DNA of 64,000 nt from Plantactinospora sp. BC1 (GCF_003030345.1 NZ_CP028158.1:3038001-3102000), one strand, 5' to 3'. Shown: positions 21,248-31,314, counted from the stretch's first letter. Made by a program: numbers and translations. The notes: generated from the sequence alone by a model not told the origin.

Positions 21248-21269
21248 CCGGCCGGAACGTTCCGGCCGG
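21248..21269. promoter_or_regulatory. 22-bp perfect palindrome upstream of the GTPase-like gene
   Basis: Two 11-base arms, CCGGCCGGAAC and GTTCCGGCCGG, meet with no spacer. It lies 20 bp before ATG 21228, next to its Shine-Dalgarno, and 185 bp before the divergent LAL regulator. It could be a dimeric regulator site or an mRNA hairpin next to the ribosome site. Confidence 0.55.
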
Positions 21270-21441
21270 GCACCGCTGCCGTCGGCCTGCCCGGACCGGT
21301 GGTACCGGCCGAGGTCCGCCGAATATCGGAACGCTACGTGTCGATGCCCGTACGCTACGAGCACCAACGATACTCATGGATGCCCGGTCGGCTACTCAAA
21401 TTCATTCAGTCACCAGGCGCGCGCGGATGGCACCCGGTCTA

Positions 21442-21447
21442 TATGCT
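21442..21447 (+). promoter_or_regulatory. -10 box of leaderless LAL regulator
   Basis: TATGCT is followed after 6 nt by ATG 21454, and no ribosome-binding site is present. The 21340-21445 region is AT-richer than its flanks. Confidence 0.5.
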
Positions 21448-21453
21448 GCCCCG

Positions 21454-24132
21454 ATGGGGCGGTGGAGCTTCGTTGGTCGTACGGATGAACTCAACCGGTT
21501 GGTGAGCGCCGCCACCAGCCCGGGCAGCCGAGGCATCTTCTTCAGCGGCATCGCCGGGGTCGGCAAGAGCCGCCTGCTCAGCGAGGGTCTGGCCGAACTG
21601 CCCGGACACGGCTGCGCCGTCTGGTCCGCCTCCGCCAACATCGCCACCGCCGGGATCCCGTTCGGCGGGCTCGCCCAGGTGCTCCCGGCCGACCAGCCCG
21701 CCGGCCTCTCCCCGGCCGGCATCATGCGCTGGGCCGTCGACGCGCTGCACCAGCAGGCGGCGGGGCGGCGGATCGTGATCGGCATCGACGACGCGCACCT
21801 GCTCGACGCCTCCTCGGCCGCCCTGGTCTATCTGATCGCCCGCTCCGACAACGCGACGGTGCTCGGCACGCTGCGCAGCGGCGAGCCGGTGCCGCTGCCG
21901 ATCCGGGCGCTCTGGACCGACGACCTGGTCGACCATGCCGAGCTGGCGCCGCTGGACCCGGGCGACAGCAAGGAGCTGCTCACCGCGATGCTCGGCGATC
22001 CGGTGGACGGGCCGTCGGCGGACCGGCTCTACCGGCTCTCCGCCGGCAACGCCCTGATGCTCCGGGAGCTGATCATCGCGGCGCACGCCAGCGACGAACT
22101 GACCCGGACCTACGGCGTCTGGCAGTGGACCGGCCGCAGCCAGCTCTCGCCCAGCCTCGACGAGCTGATCGACGCCCGGATCGGCCAGCTCGACCCGGGC
22201 GTACGCGCGGTGGTCGAACTGGTCGCGATGGGCGAGCCGATCGGGCTGGCCCTGCTGCACCGGGCGACCGACAGCTCCAGCGTGGAGACTGCCGAGGAGC
22301 GCGGCCTGATCCGGGTCGACGTGCACGACCGCCGCTCGAACGTCCGGCTGGCCCACCCGCTCTACGGCGAGGTGGTCCGGCGGCGCTGCCCGGTCACCCG
22401 GGCCCGCCGGCTCAACGCCCACCTCGCCGAGCTGGTCGAGCGGGCCGGCAACCGGCGCCGCGACGACCTGCTCCGGGTGGCGGTCTGGCGGCTCGACTCC
22501 GGCACCGCGCAGGATCCGGCCCTGCTGCTGCGGGCCGGCGGGCAGGCGTTCAGCCAGTTCGACGTACCGCTCGCCGCCAGGCTGGCCCGGGCCGCGTTGG
22601 AGGCCGGCGGTGGCTACCAGGCCGCCGAACTGCTGGCCACCATCCTGATGTTCGGCGACCAGGCGGAGGAGGCGATCCGGGTACTCGACTCGGTCGCCGA
22701 CCAGATCTCCTCCGACGAGCGGCGCAGCCGGTGGCTGACCGTACGCGGGATGGTCTCGTACTGGGGGCTCAACCGGGAGTCCACGGTGGCCGAGATCGCG
22801 GCTGACGCCCAGCGGCTGACCGACCCGGCCGACCGGGCCCGGGTGGTGGCCTTCGAGGCGATCATGCGGCTGCACCGGCTGGAGTGTGCCGAGGCGCTAC
22901 GGCTGAGCCGCTCCGTACTGGACCGCCCGGCCGCCTCGGTGGCGGCCCGCGGCCTGGCCCGGTGCACGATCGCGCACCTACAGGCCGCCCGGGGCGAGTT
23001 GACGCTCAGCGGCCGGGCCGTCGACGGGGTGGCCGCCGAGGCGGCGCAGTGGCGCACCGAGATGCCCTACCTGCAACTCGCGCTGGAGCTGGCCCGGGGC
23101 ACCCGGCTGGCGCTCGCCGGTGACCTGGCCGGGATCGACGCGATCGTCGCCGCCGAGTTCGCCGACCTGGCCGACGCGGGCGACTTCCGGCTCGGCTCCG
23201 GCTACCTCTCCATCCTGCGCGCCCAGGCGGCCCGGCTGCGCGGCCAGACCGGCGAGGCGTTGCGGACCAGCCTCGGCGCCTGTGCCGTCCTCGCCACCAG
23301 CCGGGTCTTCGCCGGGCTGGCGCACGCGGAACGGGCCCAGGCGGCGGCGATGCGCGGCGACGTCGACTCGGCCGTCGAGGCGATGGCCGAGTCCGACCGG
23401 TCGCAGACCTCCGGGATGGCCGTGCTCTACCCCTGGCTCGAACAGGCCCGGGCCACCGTGCAGGCCGCCACCGGCGACCTCGCCAGCGCGGTCGGCACGC
23501 TCCGCGAGCTGGTCAACCGGCTCCAGGCGGACGGTTTCGCCGGGCACGAGGTGCTGGCCCTGCACGATCTGGTCCGGTTCGGTCGGGCCGACATCGAGGT
23601 CGGTGAGCCGACCGTCACCGGCCGGCGGCGTACGGTGGCCCAGCGGCTGACCGAGCTGAGCGAGGCGGTGGACGGCCCGCTGCCGGCGCTGATGGCCCGA
23701 CACGCCCGGGCCGAGTACGGCCACTCCGGCGACCAGCTGCTCGCCGTCGCGGAGGGCTTCGCCGAACTCGACCTCAACGTCTTCGCCGCCGAGGCGACCA
23801 GCCGGGCGGTGACCCGGCTGCGGGCGGCCCGGTCGAACCGGTCGCACGAGGCGAACCTGCGGCTCGCCGGGCTGCTCCGCCGCTGCGACGTACTCCGCAC
23901 CCCCGCGCTGTCGGTGCGCCAGCCGGCGCTGACCGACCGGGAACGGCAGATCGCCCGGCTGGCCGCCCGGGGCCTGGCCAGCCGGAACATCGCCGAGCAG
24001 CTCTACATCTCGACCCGGACCGTGGAGAACCATCTCCAGCGGGTCTACAACAAGCTCGGCGTGGCCGGTCGGGGCGAGCTGTGGCCCGCGTTGAAGGCGA
24101 TCCCGGAGCAGGAGGGCGAGCCGGACCGTTGA
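21454..24132 (+). CDS. LuxR-family regulator of the LAL (large ATP-binding) type
   Basis: 892 residues. An N-terminal AAA/NACHT-like ATPase has Walker A GIAGVGKS (32-39), Walker B RIVIGIDDAHLLD (near 107-119) and a sensor-like LSAGNALMLREL. A long helical repeat region (about 300-800, TPR-like) precedes a C-terminal LuxR helix-turn-helix (LTDRERQIARLAARGL, IAEQLYISTRTVENHLQRV) at about 826-880. LAL proteins are ATP-dependent activators, often of secondary metabolism or sugar use. The target here is unknown; the divergent GTPase-like gene with its palindrome is the nearest candidate. A longer frame upstream to 19501 is a shadow of the opposite-strand gene. Confidence 0.92.
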   Translation: MGRWSFVGRTDELNRLVSAATSPGSRGIFFSGIAGVGKSRLLSEGLAELPGHGCAVWSASANIATAGIPFGGLAQVLPADQPAGLSPAGIMRWAVDALHQQAAGRRIVIGIDDAHLLDASSAALVYLIARSDNATVLGTLRSGEPVPLPIRALWTDDLVDHAELAPLDPGDSKELLTAMLGDPVDGPSADRLYRLSAGNALMLRELIIAAHASDELTRTYGVWQWTGRSQLSPSLDELIDARIGQLDPGVRAVVELVAMGEPIGLALLHRATDSSSVETAEERGLIRVDVHDRRSNVRLAHPLYGEVVRRRCPVTRARRLNAHLAELVERAGNRRRDDLLRVAVWRLDSGTAQDPALLLRAGGQAFSQFDVPLAARLARAALEAGGGYQAAELLATILMFGDQAEEAIRVLDSVADQISSDERRSRWLTVRGMVSYWGLNRESTVAEIAADAQRLTDPADRARVVAFEAIMRLHRLECAEALRLSRSVLDRPAASVAARGLARCTIAHLQAARGELTLSGRAVDGVAAEAAQWRTEMPYLQLALELARGTRLALAGDLAGIDAIVAAEFADLADAGDFRLGSGYLSILRAQAARLRGQTGEALRTSLGACAVLATSRVFAGLAHAERAQAAAMRGDVDSAVEAMAESDRSQTSGMAVLYPWLEQARATVQAATGDLASAVGTLRELVNRLQADGFAGHEVLALHDLVRFGRADIEVGEPTVTGRRRTVAQRLTELSEAVDGPLPALMARHARAEYGHSGDQLLAVAEGFAELDLNVFAAEATSRAVTRLRAARSNRSHEANLRLAGLLRRCDVLRTPALSVRQPALTDRERQIARLAARGLASRNIAEQLYISTRTVENHLQRVYNKLGVAGRGELWPALKAIPEQEGEPDR

Positions 24133-24160
24133 CCGGCGACGGGCGGCGACCCGACACGCT

Positions 24161-24166
24161 TAGGCT
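24161..24166 (+). promoter_or_regulatory. -10 box of leaderless pncB
   Basis: TAGGCT is followed after 6 nt by GTG 24173 (or 3 nt by GTG 24170). No ribosome-binding site is present. Confidence 0.5.
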
Positions 24167-24172
24167 GGCGTG

Positions 24173-25471
24173 GTGCACAGTTCCCGCCCCGCGCTGCTCA
24201 CCGACCACTACGAGCTGACCATGGTCAGCGCCGCCCTCCGGGACGGCACCGCCGACCGGCACTGCGTCTTCGAGGTCTTCACCCGCCGGCTGCCGACCGG
24301 CCGCCGCTACGGGGTGGTCGCCGGCACCGCCCGGCTGGTCGACCTGCTGGCGGACTTCCGGTTCGACGAGGCGGACGTCGCCTTCCTCCGGGACACCGGG
24401 GTGGTCGACGACCCGACCGCGCGGTGGCTGTCGAGTTACCGGTTCAGCGGTGACATCGACGGCTACGCCGAGGGCGAACTCTATTTCCCCGGCTCGCCGA
24501 TCCTGACCGTCTCCGGCACCTTCGCCGAGTGCGTACTGCTGGAGACGCTGACGCTCTCGGTGCTCAACCACGACTCGGCGATCGCGGCGGCGGCGGCCCG
24601 GATGGTGACCGCGGCGCGCGGCCGTACGCTGATCGAGATGGGTGCCCGGCGGGCCAACGAGGAGGCGGCGGTGGCCGCGGCCCGGGCCAGCTACCTGGCC
24701 GGGTTCGGCTACACCTCCAACCTGGCCGCCGGGCAGCGCTACCGGATACCGACCGCCGGCACCGCCGCGCACGCCTTCACGCTGCTGCACGACGACGAGC
24801 CGACCGCGTTCGCCTCGCAGGTCGCGGCGCAGGGCAAGAGCACCACGCTGCTGGTCGACACCTACGACATCGCCCAGGGCATCCGGAACGCGATCGCGGT
24901 CGCCGGGCCGGACCTGCGGGCGGTACGGATCGACTCCGGCGACCTCGCGGTGCTGGCCCAGCACTCGCGGGAACTCCTCGACTCGCTCGGCGCCACCGAG
25001 ACGAAGATCATCGTTTCCGGTGACCTCGACGAGTACGCCATCGCCGCGCTCGCCGCCGAACCGGTCGACATGTACGGCGCCGGCACCGCCGTGGTGACCG
25101 GCTCCGGCGCACCCACCGCCGGGCTGGTCTACAAGCTGGTCGAGGTGGAGGGCCGCTCGGTGGTGAAGCGCTCCGAGCACAAGGCGACCGTCGGCGGGCG
25201 CAAGGTGGCCGTCCGGCGGCACAAGCCCAGCGGTACGGCGACCGAGGAGGTCGTCGTCTCGCAGGGCGTACCCGAGCCGCGGCCCGGCGACCGGGCGTTG
25301 CAGCGGCGGTACGTCACCGGCGGCGAGCCGCAGCCGCTGCCGAGCCTCACCGAGTCGCGGGAGCACCTGCGGCAGTGCCTGATCTCCATCCCCTGGGAGG
25401 GACTCAAGCTCTCGGCGGGCGACCCGACCATCCCGGTCACCGTCGTCCCCGCCGACCAGCCGGAAGGGTAG
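24173..25471 (+). CDS. pncB: Nicotinate phosphoribosyltransferase
   Basis: 432 residues, full length. Converts nicotinate and PRPP to nicotinate mononucleotide with ATP (Preiss-Handler NAD salvage). It shows ALLTDHYELTM at the start, the central ARRANEEAAVAAARA and GTAAHAFTLLHDDE containing the phosphohistidine region, VRIDSGDLAVLAQ, and IIVSGDLDEY. GTG 24173 fits a leaderless start. It is followed after 2 nt by pncA, so the two are co-transcribed and act consecutively. In mycobacteria pncB1 also flanks clpS; here the GTPase-like and LAL genes intervene. Confidence 0.95.
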   Translation: MHSSRPALLTDHYELTMVSAALRDGTADRHCVFEVFTRRLPTGRRYGVVAGTARLVDLLADFRFDEADVAFLRDTGVVDDPTARWLSSYRFSGDIDGYAEGELYFPGSPILTVSGTFAECVLLETLTLSVLNHDSAIAAAAARMVTAARGRTLIEMGARRANEEAAVAAARASYLAGFGYTSNLAAGQRYRIPTAGTAAHAFTLLHDDEPTAFASQVAAQGKSTTLLVDTYDIAQGIRNAIAVAGPDLRAVRIDSGDLAVLAQHSRELLDSLGATETKIIVSGDLDEYAIAALAAEPVDMYGAGTAVVTGSGAPTAGLVYKLVEVEGRSVVKRSEHKATVGGRKVAVRRHKPSGTATEEVVVSQGVPEPRPGDRALQRRYVTGGEPQPLPSLTESREHLRQCLISIPWEGLKLSAGDPTIPVTVVPADQPEG

Positions 25472-25473
25472 CC

Positions 25474-26049
25474 ATGAGCCGAGCACTGATCATCGTCGAC
25501 GTACAGAACGACTTCTGCGAGGGCGGGTCCCTCGCGGTGGCCGGCGGCGCCTCGGTGGCGGCCGGGATCTCCCGGCTGCTCGCCGCCGAGCCGGACCGCT
25601 GGGAGCACGTGGTGGCGACCAAGGACTACCACGTGGATCCGGGCGCGCACTTCGCCGACGTCCCCGACTACGCCGACTCCTGGCCCCGGCACTGCGTGGT
25701 CGGCACCGAAGGCGCCCAGTTCCATCCGGAGCTGGCCACCGACCGGGTCGAGGCGGTGTTCCACAAGGGCGAGTTCGCGGCGGCGTACTCCGGCTTCGAG
25801 GGGACGACCGAGGGGTCCGAGGGGCTGGCCGACTGGCTCCGGCAGCGGTCGGTCGACCGGGTCGAGGTGGTCGGGATCGCCACCGACCACTGTGTCCGGG
25901 CCACCGCGCTGGACGCCGCCCGGGAGGGCTTCGCCACCACCGTACTGCTCGACCTGACCGCCGGGGTCGACGCGGGGACCACCGACGCGGCGCTGGCCAT
26001 GCTCCGGGATGCCGGCGTGGCCCTGCGCGGCACGCCGGTGGTGAAGTGA
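25474..26049 (+). CDS. pncA: Nicotinamidase
   Basis: 191 residues. Isochorismatase-fold amidase converting nicotinamide to nicotinate, the substrate of the upstream PncB. All key residues are in place: catalytic triad Asp9, Lys98 and Cys140 (IATDHC), and metal ligands Asp51, His53, His59 and His73. The cis-peptide motif GIATDHCV is intact. It starts 2 nt after the pncB stop and ends before a strong terminator at 26065. It would also be expected to activate pyrazinamide, as PncA enzymes do. Confidence 0.96.
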   Translation: MSRALIIVDVQNDFCEGGSLAVAGGASVAAGISRLLAAEPDRWEHVVATKDYHVDPGAHFADVPDYADSWPRHCVVGTEGAQFHPELATDRVEAVFHKGEFAAAYSGFEGTTEGSEGLADWLRQRSVDRVEVVGIATDHCVRATALDAAREGFATTVLLDLTAGVDAGTTDAALAMLRDAGVALRGTPVVK

Positions 26050-26064
26050 GCCGGAGAGCCTGAG

Positions 26065-26096
26065 GCAGGCGCCGCAGCCCGCGCTGCGGCGCCTGC
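26065..26096 (+). terminator. Terminator of pncB-pncA
   Basis: Perfect 14-bp stem (arms 26065-26078 and 26083-26096) with a CCGC loop, 16 bp after the pncA stop. There is no U-tract. Confidence 0.8.
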
Positions 26097-26143
26097 GGCC
26101 CGGCCCCGAGCGGCGCGCCCGGTCTCTCCGACCGGGGAAACGT

Positions 26144-26188
26144 TCGCGGCCGGTACCCGGAGGAGTTCCCCCCGGGTACCGGCCGCGA
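26144..26188 (-). terminator. Terminator of ctaD
   Basis: Perfect 17-bp stem (arms 26144-26160 and 26172-26188) with an 11-nt loop, 19 bp beyond the ctaD stop. It lies back to back with the pncA terminator. Confidence 0.8.
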
Positions 26189-26206
26189 GATCGAAAGCCG
26201 GCTGGA

Positions 26207-27967
26207 CTACTTCTGGTCGATGTTGCTGGCGGTGTCCTCGGTGTAACTGGCGCCGTGGTCGGACTCGCTGGTCAGCGGCTTGGCGCCACCCTCGGGTGGG
26301 CCGGCCAGCGACTGCCCACCGGCGGCCAGTTCCGGGAACTTCGCGTCGAAGGCGGGCCGCTCGGAGCGGATCCGGGGCATCCGGTCGAAGTTGCGCAGCG
26401 GCGGCGGCGAGCTGGTGGCCCACTCCAGGGAGTTGCCGTGACCCCACGGGTCGTCGACCTCCACCACCGGACCGGCCTTGTACGACTTCCAGACGTTGTA
26501 GAGGAACGGCAGCGTCGAGATGCCGGTGATGAACGACCCGATCGTGGAGATCATGTTCAGCGTGGTGAAGCCGTCCAGCGGCTGGTAGTCGGCGTACCGC
26601 CGGGGCATGCCCTCGTTGCCGAGCCAGTGCTGCACGAGGAACGTGGTGTGGAAGCCGATGAAGGTCAGCCAGAAGTGCACCTTGCCGAGGCGCTCGTCCA
26701 GCATCCGGCCGAACATCTTCGGGAACCAGAAGTAGATGCCGGCGTAGACCGCGAAGACGATGGTGCCGAAGAGCACGTAGTGGAAGTGCGCCACCACGAA
26801 GTAGGAGTCCGAGACGTGGAAGTCGAGCGGCGGGCTGGCCAGCAGTACGCCGGTGAGGCCACCGAAGAGGAAGGTGACCATGAAGCCGATCGACCAGAGC
26901 ATCGGGGTCTCGAAGCTGATCTGGCCCCGCCACATCGTGCCGATCCAGTTGAAGAACTTCATGCCGGTCGGCACCGCGATCAGGAAGCTCAGGAACGAGA
27001 AGAACGGCAGCAGCACCTGGCCGGTGGCGAACATGTGGTGCGCCCACACGCTCATCGAGAGCGCGGCGATCGCGATGGTGGCGCCGACCAGGCCCTTGTA
27101 GCCGAAGATCGGCTTGCGGGAGAAGACCGGGATGACCTCGCTGACGATGCCGAAGAACGGCAGCGCGACGATGTAGACCTCGGGGTGCCCGAAGAACCAG
27201 AAGAGGTGCTGCCAGAGCATCGGGCCGCCGGTGGCGGCGTCGAAGACGTGCGCGCCGATGATCCGGTCCGCGGCGAGTGCGAAGAGGGCCGCGGCGAGCA
27301 GCGGGAAGACCATGATCACCAGCAGGCTGGTGACCAGGATGTTCCAGGTGAAGATCGGCATCCGGAACATCGTCATGCCGGGCGCCCGCAGCGTCAGGAT
27401 CGTGGTGATCATGTTGACGCCACCGAGGATCGTGCCCAGGCCCGAGATGGCCAGACCCATGATCCACATGTTCGCGCCGACCCCGGGCGAGTGCTCGACG
27501 TTGCTCAGCGGGGTGTACGCGAACCAGCCGAAGTCGGCCGCGCCGCCGGGGGTGAGGAAGCCACCCATCGCCAGCGTGCCGCCGAAGAGATAGAGCCAGT
27601 ACGCGAAGCTGTTCAGCCGGGGGAACGACACGTCCGGCGCGCCGATCTGGATCGGCACCACGAAGTTCGCGAACGCGAAGACGATCGGCGTCGCGAAGAA
27701 GAGCAGCATGATCGTGCCGTGCATGGTGAAGAGCTGGTTGTACTGCTCCGGCGACAGGAACTGGAGTCCCGGCCGGGCCAGCTCGGCGCGCATCAGCAGC
27801 GCCATCAGGCCACCGATCATGAAGAACGCGAACGCGGTGACCATATACATGATCCCGATCTGCTTCGCGTCCGTCGTACGCAGCAGCCGCGTGAGTGCCG
27901 AGCCCTTGACCGGCTGGCGGACCGGCCACGGCCGGGTCACGATCGGCTTGGGTGCGACGGTGGTCAC
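26207..27967 (-). CDS. ctaD: Cytochrome c oxidase subunit I (aa3-type)
   Basis: 586 residues, polytopic with about 12 membrane helices. Catalytic subunit of the terminal oxidase holding heme a, heme a3 and CuB. Motifs: [16 protein letters not shown], the cross-linked HPEVY (near residue 260), [18 protein letters not shown] with the CuB histidine pair (near 300), and HFHYVLFG (near 392) with the heme ligands. The polar C-terminal tail of ~50 residues (ends NIDQK) is common in actinobacteria. GTG 27967 has GGAGG 6 nt upstream. It stands alone, without the other cta genes, as is usual for actinobacterial ctaD. Confidence 0.97.
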   Translation of the reverse strand: MTTVAPKPIVTRPWPVRQPVKGSALTRLLRTTDAKQIGIMYMVTAFAFFMIGGLMALLMRAELARPGLQFLSPEQYNQLFTMHGTIMLLFFATPIVFAFANFVVPIQIGAPDVSFPRLNSFAYWLYLFGGTLAMGGFLTPGGAADFGWFAYTPLSNVEHSPGVGANMWIMGLAISGLGTILGGVNMITTILTLRAPGMTMFRMPIFTWNILVTSLLVIMVFPLLAAALFALAADRIIGAHVFDAATGGPMLWQHLFWFFGHPEVYIVALPFFGIVSEVIPVFSRKPIFGYKGLVGATIAIAALSMSVWAHHMFATGQVLLPFFSFLSFLIAVPTGMKFFNWIGTMWRGQISFETPMLWSIGFMVTFLFGGLTGVLLASPPLDFHVSDSYFVVAHFHYVLFGTIVFAVYAGIYFWFPKMFGRMLDERLGKVHFWLTFIGFHTTFLVQHWLGNEGMPRRYADYQPLDGFTTLNMISTIGSFITGISTLPFLYNVWKSYKAGPVVEVDDPWGHGNSLEWATSSPPPLRNFDRMPRIRSERPAFDAKFPELAAGGQSLAGPPEGGAKPLTSESDHGASYTEDTASNIDQK

Positions 27968-28158
27968 GAGTGGCCTCCGGTTCTCGTTAGTCCCACTCGG
28001 CACGCGCTGTTGATCTGCGAGCCGTACCTCGCAGGCAGAATAGTCCCCGCCAGCGGCGGGTCCCTCCTCGGGTACGCCCCGACCCGCCGACACCGTCCCA
28101 CCAGGCCGCTCGTCGTCGGTCGCTGCGCCGCCCTCCGTACCCCTGGGTCGGGGGACCG

Positions 28159-29265
28159 TCACGCGGGGTCGACGAGGAGCCGATAGTGCTCCTGGAAGAT
28201 CCGGTTGCCCCGCACCCGCAACAGCGGGTCGCGCAGCGGCGGGGGTACGTTCCGGGTCCGGTCCCGGTCGCGGGTCCGGTCCAGCACCCACTTGATCCGG
28301 GGGCGGCGCCGGTTCTCGTAGCCGTACAGCGCCTCGGGCACGCTCGCCGACCGGCGCAGCGACCGGGCCAGCACCAACGCGTCCTCGCACGCCATCGCCG
28401 CGCCCTGGCCCAGCGTCGGCGCGGTGGCGTGTGCGGCGTCACCGACCAGCACCACCCGGCCCCGGGACCACGCGCCCAACTCCACCTCGTCGGTCCGGGC
28501 CGCCCGCACCTGGTCCATCGCCTCCAGGATCGCCGGCACCGGGCCGCCGTAGCCGCCGAAGAGTTCCCGTACCCGGGCCAGCGGATCGGCCGGCGGAGCG
28601 CTGCCCACCTCGTCGGCGTAGCAGTGCAGCCGGCCGCCGCCCATCGGCACGGCCACGAACCCGGCCCGCTCGCCGAGCAGCCCGGTCCACTCGGTCAACG
28701 GCGGCCCGCCGCTGACCACGGCGGAATAGCCGACATGCCCAGTCGGACGGGCCGGGCCGCCGAGCGCGGCCAGCGCGCGGACCGTCGAGCGCCGCCCGTC
28801 GGCACCGACCACCAGGTCGTACTCCGCCCGGCTGCCGTCGCCGAAGGTGACCGTGACGGCCTCCCGGTGCAGCTCCAGAGCCTGGATCTCGGTGTCGTAC
28901 CTCACCTCGCCGCCGGCCCCGCTCAGCAGTACCCGGTGCAGGTCGGACCCGGGCAGCGCCCGGCTCTCGCCCACGCCCGACCAGAGTTTGTCGAGGTCGA
29001 CCTCGCAGAGTTCCCGGCCGTCGGCGTCCAGGAACCGCTGGCAGCGGATGACCTGGCCGAGCGGTCGCACCGGATCGTCCAGACCCATCTCCCGCAGCGC
29101 CCGTTCGGCGTTGCCGGGCAGGTAGAGACCGACCTCGGGGGCGCCCGTCCCGGACGTCCGCTCGGTCACCTCCGGCCGGAATCCGGCGAGCCGGAGGGTA
29201 CGCGCGACCGCGAGGCCGGCGATCCCCGCGCCGACGACGAGAACGCGCAGGTGGGATGCGGCCAT
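28159..29265 (-). CDS. FAD-dependent monooxygenase (PHBH/UbiH-like)
   Basis: 368 residues, group A flavin monooxygenase. FAD-binding [14 protein letters not shown] (11-24), the middle motif [14 protein letters not shown], and the ribityl motif [21 protein letters not shown] near residues 268-288. These enzymes hydroxylate aromatic or polyketide substrates with NAD(P)H and O2. There is no biosynthetic context here, so the substrate is unknown. GGAGG 9 nt before ATG 29265 supports the start. The gap to ctaD (27968-28158) is 191 bp and no shared role is evident. Confidence 0.9.
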   Translation of the reverse strand: MAASHLRVLVVGAGIAGLAVARTLRLAGFRPEVTERTSGTGAPEVGLYLPGNAERALREMGLDDPVRPLGQVIRCQRFLDADGRELCEVDLDKLWSGVGESRALPGSDLHRVLLSGAGGEVRYDTEIQALELHREAVTVTFGDGSRAEYDLVVGADGRRSTVRALAALGGPARPTGHVGYSAVVSGGPPLTEWTGLLGERAGFVAVPMGGGRLHCYADEVGSAPPADPLARVRELFGGYGGPVPAILEAMDQVRAARTDEVELGAWSRGRVVLVGDAAHATAPTLGQGAAMACEDALVLARSLRRSASVPEALYGYENRRRPRIKWVLDRTRDRDRTRNVPPPLRDPLLRVRGNRIFQEHYRLLVDPA

Positions 29266-29459
29266 CTGGTGACGCCTCCGGAGGGATCGGCACGCGTTGA
29301 AGGCAAGACACTACTCCGCGCTATCACCCCAACGGAAGATCCGATCGGATGTCCCCAGGTCACGGCCGGGTCACCGGGATCGGCCGCAGGATCGGCGGCA
29401 TCCACCCGATGACCAGGCGATCCCGCCGTCGGACGATGCCGGGTCACCGGCCGAGCCAG

Positions 29460-29480
29460 CCGCCCCGGACTCCGGGGCGG
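29460..29480 (-). terminator. Terminator of eda-kdgK
   Basis: Perfect 9-bp stem CCGCCCCGG / CCGGGGCGG with a 3-nt loop, 8 bp beyond the kdgK stop. Confidence 0.6.
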
Positions 29481-29488
29481 TCACCGCC

Positions 29489-30586
29489 TCACCGCTGTAC
29501 CCGGGCACCCGCCCCCCGGACGAGCGCCTCGACCTCCTTCAGGCTGGCCATCGAGGTGTCGCCGGGGGTGGTCATCGCCAGCGCGCCGTGCGCCGCGCCG
29601 TACTCCACCGCGCTGGCCAGGTCGCCGCCGGTCAGCAGCCGGTAGATCAGCCCGGAGGCAAAACTGTCGCCGCCGCCGACCCGGTCGAGGATCTCCAGGT
29701 TCGCCCGGTGGGTCGCCTGCACGAAACCGCTGCCGGCGGACCAGGCGATCGCGCCCCAGTCGTTGACGGTCGCGCTGCGTACCGTGCGCAGCGTCGTCGC
29801 CACCACCTGGAAGTTGTCGTACTCCTTGGTGACCGCCTCGATCATCCGCTGGAAGTTCGCCACCTCCAGCTCGGTGAGGGACTCGTCGGTGTCCGGCACC
29901 TCGAAGCCGAGCGAGGCGGTGAAGTCCTCCTCGTTGCCGATCATCACGTCGACGTACCGGGCGAGCCGCCGGTTCACCTCCTGCGCCCGGGCCTGGCCGC
30001 CGACCGCCTTCCAGAGGCTGGGCCGGTAGTTCAGGTCGTACGAGATCAGCGTGCCGTTGCGGCGGGCGGCGGTCATCGCGGCCTCGATGGTCTCCGGGGC
30101 GATCTCGGAGAGCGCAGCGTAGATGCCTCCGGTGTGCAGCCAGCGCACGCCGAGGGTGCCGAAGAGGTGGTCCCAGTCGACGTCGTCCGGGCGGAGCTGG
30201 CTGGCCGCGGTGTGGCCCCGGTCCGAGGTGCCGACGGCGCCGCGCACCCCGAAGCCCCGCTCGGTGAAGTTGAGCCCGTTGCGGACGCTGCGGCCGATGC
30301 CGTCGTAGGGCACCCACTTGACGAACGAGGTGTCCACCCCGCCGGTGAGGATCAGGTCCTCCAGCAGCCGTCCCACCTCGTTGTCGGCGAACGCGCTGAC
30401 CAGGGCGGTACGCAGCCCGAAGCAGCGGCGCAGCCCGCGCGCCACGTTGTACTCGCCGCCGCCCTCGAAGGCCCGGAACGTCCGCGCGGTGCGTACCCGG
30501 CCCTCACCCGGGTCGAGCCGGAGCATCACCTCGCCGAGCGAGACCAGGTCGAAGCGGCAGTCGTCGGCGGGACGGAGCGTCAGCAT
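29489..30586 (-). CDS. kdgK: PfkB-family sugar kinase, 2-keto-3-deoxygluconate kinase type
   Basis: 365 residues, ribokinase/PfkB family. Substrate side: LVSLGEVMLRLDPGEG and FEGGGEYNVARGL. The catalytic Asp307 lies in DRVGGGDSFASGL, with the anion hole formed by the preceding glycines. It phosphorylates KDG to KDPG. The assignment rests on family type and on the adjacent KDPG aldolase gene 68 bp upstream in the same direction. AAAGG 7 nt before ATG 30586 fixes the start. The substrate could be another keto-deoxy sugar acid, but a kinase-aldolase-IclR trio is characteristic of uronate or KDG use. Confidence 0.9.
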   Translation of the reverse strand: MLTLRPADDCRFDLVSLGEVMLRLDPGEGRVRTARTFRAFEGGGEYNVARGLRRCFGLRTALVSAFADNEVGRLLEDLILTGGVDTSFVKWVPYDGIGRSVRNGLNFTERGFGVRGAVGTSDRGHTAASQLRPDDVDWDHLFGTLGVRWLHTGGIYAALSEIAPETIEAAMTAARRNGTLISYDLNYRPSLWKAVGGQARAQEVNRRLARYVDVMIGNEEDFTASLGFEVPDTDESLTELEVANFQRMIEAVTKEYDNFQVVATTLRTVRSATVNDWGAIAWSAGSGFVQATHRANLEILDRVGGGDSFASGLIYRLLTGGDLASAVEYGAAHGALAMTTPGDTSMASLKEVEALVRGAGARVQR

Positions 30587-30654
30587 GGGCGGACCTTTCG
30601 GGCGGGCCGGGCGGCGCGGGAACGGCGGTGTCGGACGGGTGCGGGAAGGGGGTG

Positions 30655-31314
30655 TCAGCCGGCGGGGCGGCTGGCCGCGACGGCGGCGGCGGTCAGCCGG
30701 GTGACCTCGTCCCAGCGACCCTCGGCGAGCAGGGCGGGGGCGACCATCCAGGTGCCGCCGACCGCGAGCACGGCGGGCAGCGCGAGATAGTCGGCGAGGT
30801 TGCCGGTGTTGACCCCGCCGGTCGGGACGAACCGGACCGACCGGAACGGGGCGGCCAGCGCCTTGACCATGCCGACCCCGCCGAGCTGCTCGGCCGGGAA
30901 GAACTTGACCGTGTCGAGGCCGGCGTCCAGCGCCATCTGGATCTCGGTGGCGGTGGCGGCGCCGGGAAAGACCGGCAGGCCACGCTCCTGGCAGTGCCGG
31001 ACCACCGACGGCGAGAAGCCGGGGCTGACCACGAACCGGGCGCCCGCGTCGGCGGCCTGGTCGACCTGGGCCGGCGTGAGCACGGTACCGGCGCCCACCA
31101 GCAGGTCGGGTCGCTCCGCCATCAGCCGGATGGCCTCGGCGGCGGCCGCCGTCCGGAAGGTCACCTCGATGGCCCGCAGGCCGCCCTCGGTGAGCGCGGC
31201 GGCCAGCGCCGGCGCCGAGGCCGCGTCCTCCAGGACCACGACCGGCAGGATCCGGGTCGCGGCGATCGTTTCGGTTACACCGGCAGTCTGTTCATCATCT
31301 TGAACGCTGGTCAC
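30655..31314 (-). CDS. eda: KDPG / KHG aldolase
   Basis: 219 residues, class I aldolase. Schiff-base Lys137 in DTVKFFPAEQLGG, general acid/base Glu50 in AIEVTFRT, substrate-binding RILPVV (21-26) and the phosphate loop FVPTGGVN. It cleaves 2-keto-3-deoxy-6-phosphogluconate to pyruvate and glyceraldehyde-3-phosphate. It is first gene of eda-kdgK. GTG 31314 is chosen because TAGGGT (31327-31322) lies 7 nt upstream with a perfect TTGACA (31349-31344) 16 nt before it; there is no Shine-Dalgarno, so it is leaderless. It is divergent from the IclR regulator, the probable repressor. Confidence 0.93.
   Translation of the reverse strand: MTSVQDDEQTAGVTETIAATRILPVVVLEDAASAPALAAALTEGGLRAIEVTFRTAAAAEAIRLMAERPDLLVGAGTVLTPAQVDQAADAGARFVVSPGFSPSVVRHCQERGLPVFPGAATATEIQMALDAGLDTVKFFPAEQLGGVGMVKALAAPFRSVRFVPTGGVNTGNLADYLALPAVLAVGGTWMVAPALLAEGRWDEVTRLTAAAVAASRPAG

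Noticed and set aside
19501-21453. Upstream extension of the LAL regulator frame
   Set aside because: Overlaps the GTPase-like gene on the other strand, has no motifs, and a leaderless start fits at 21454.
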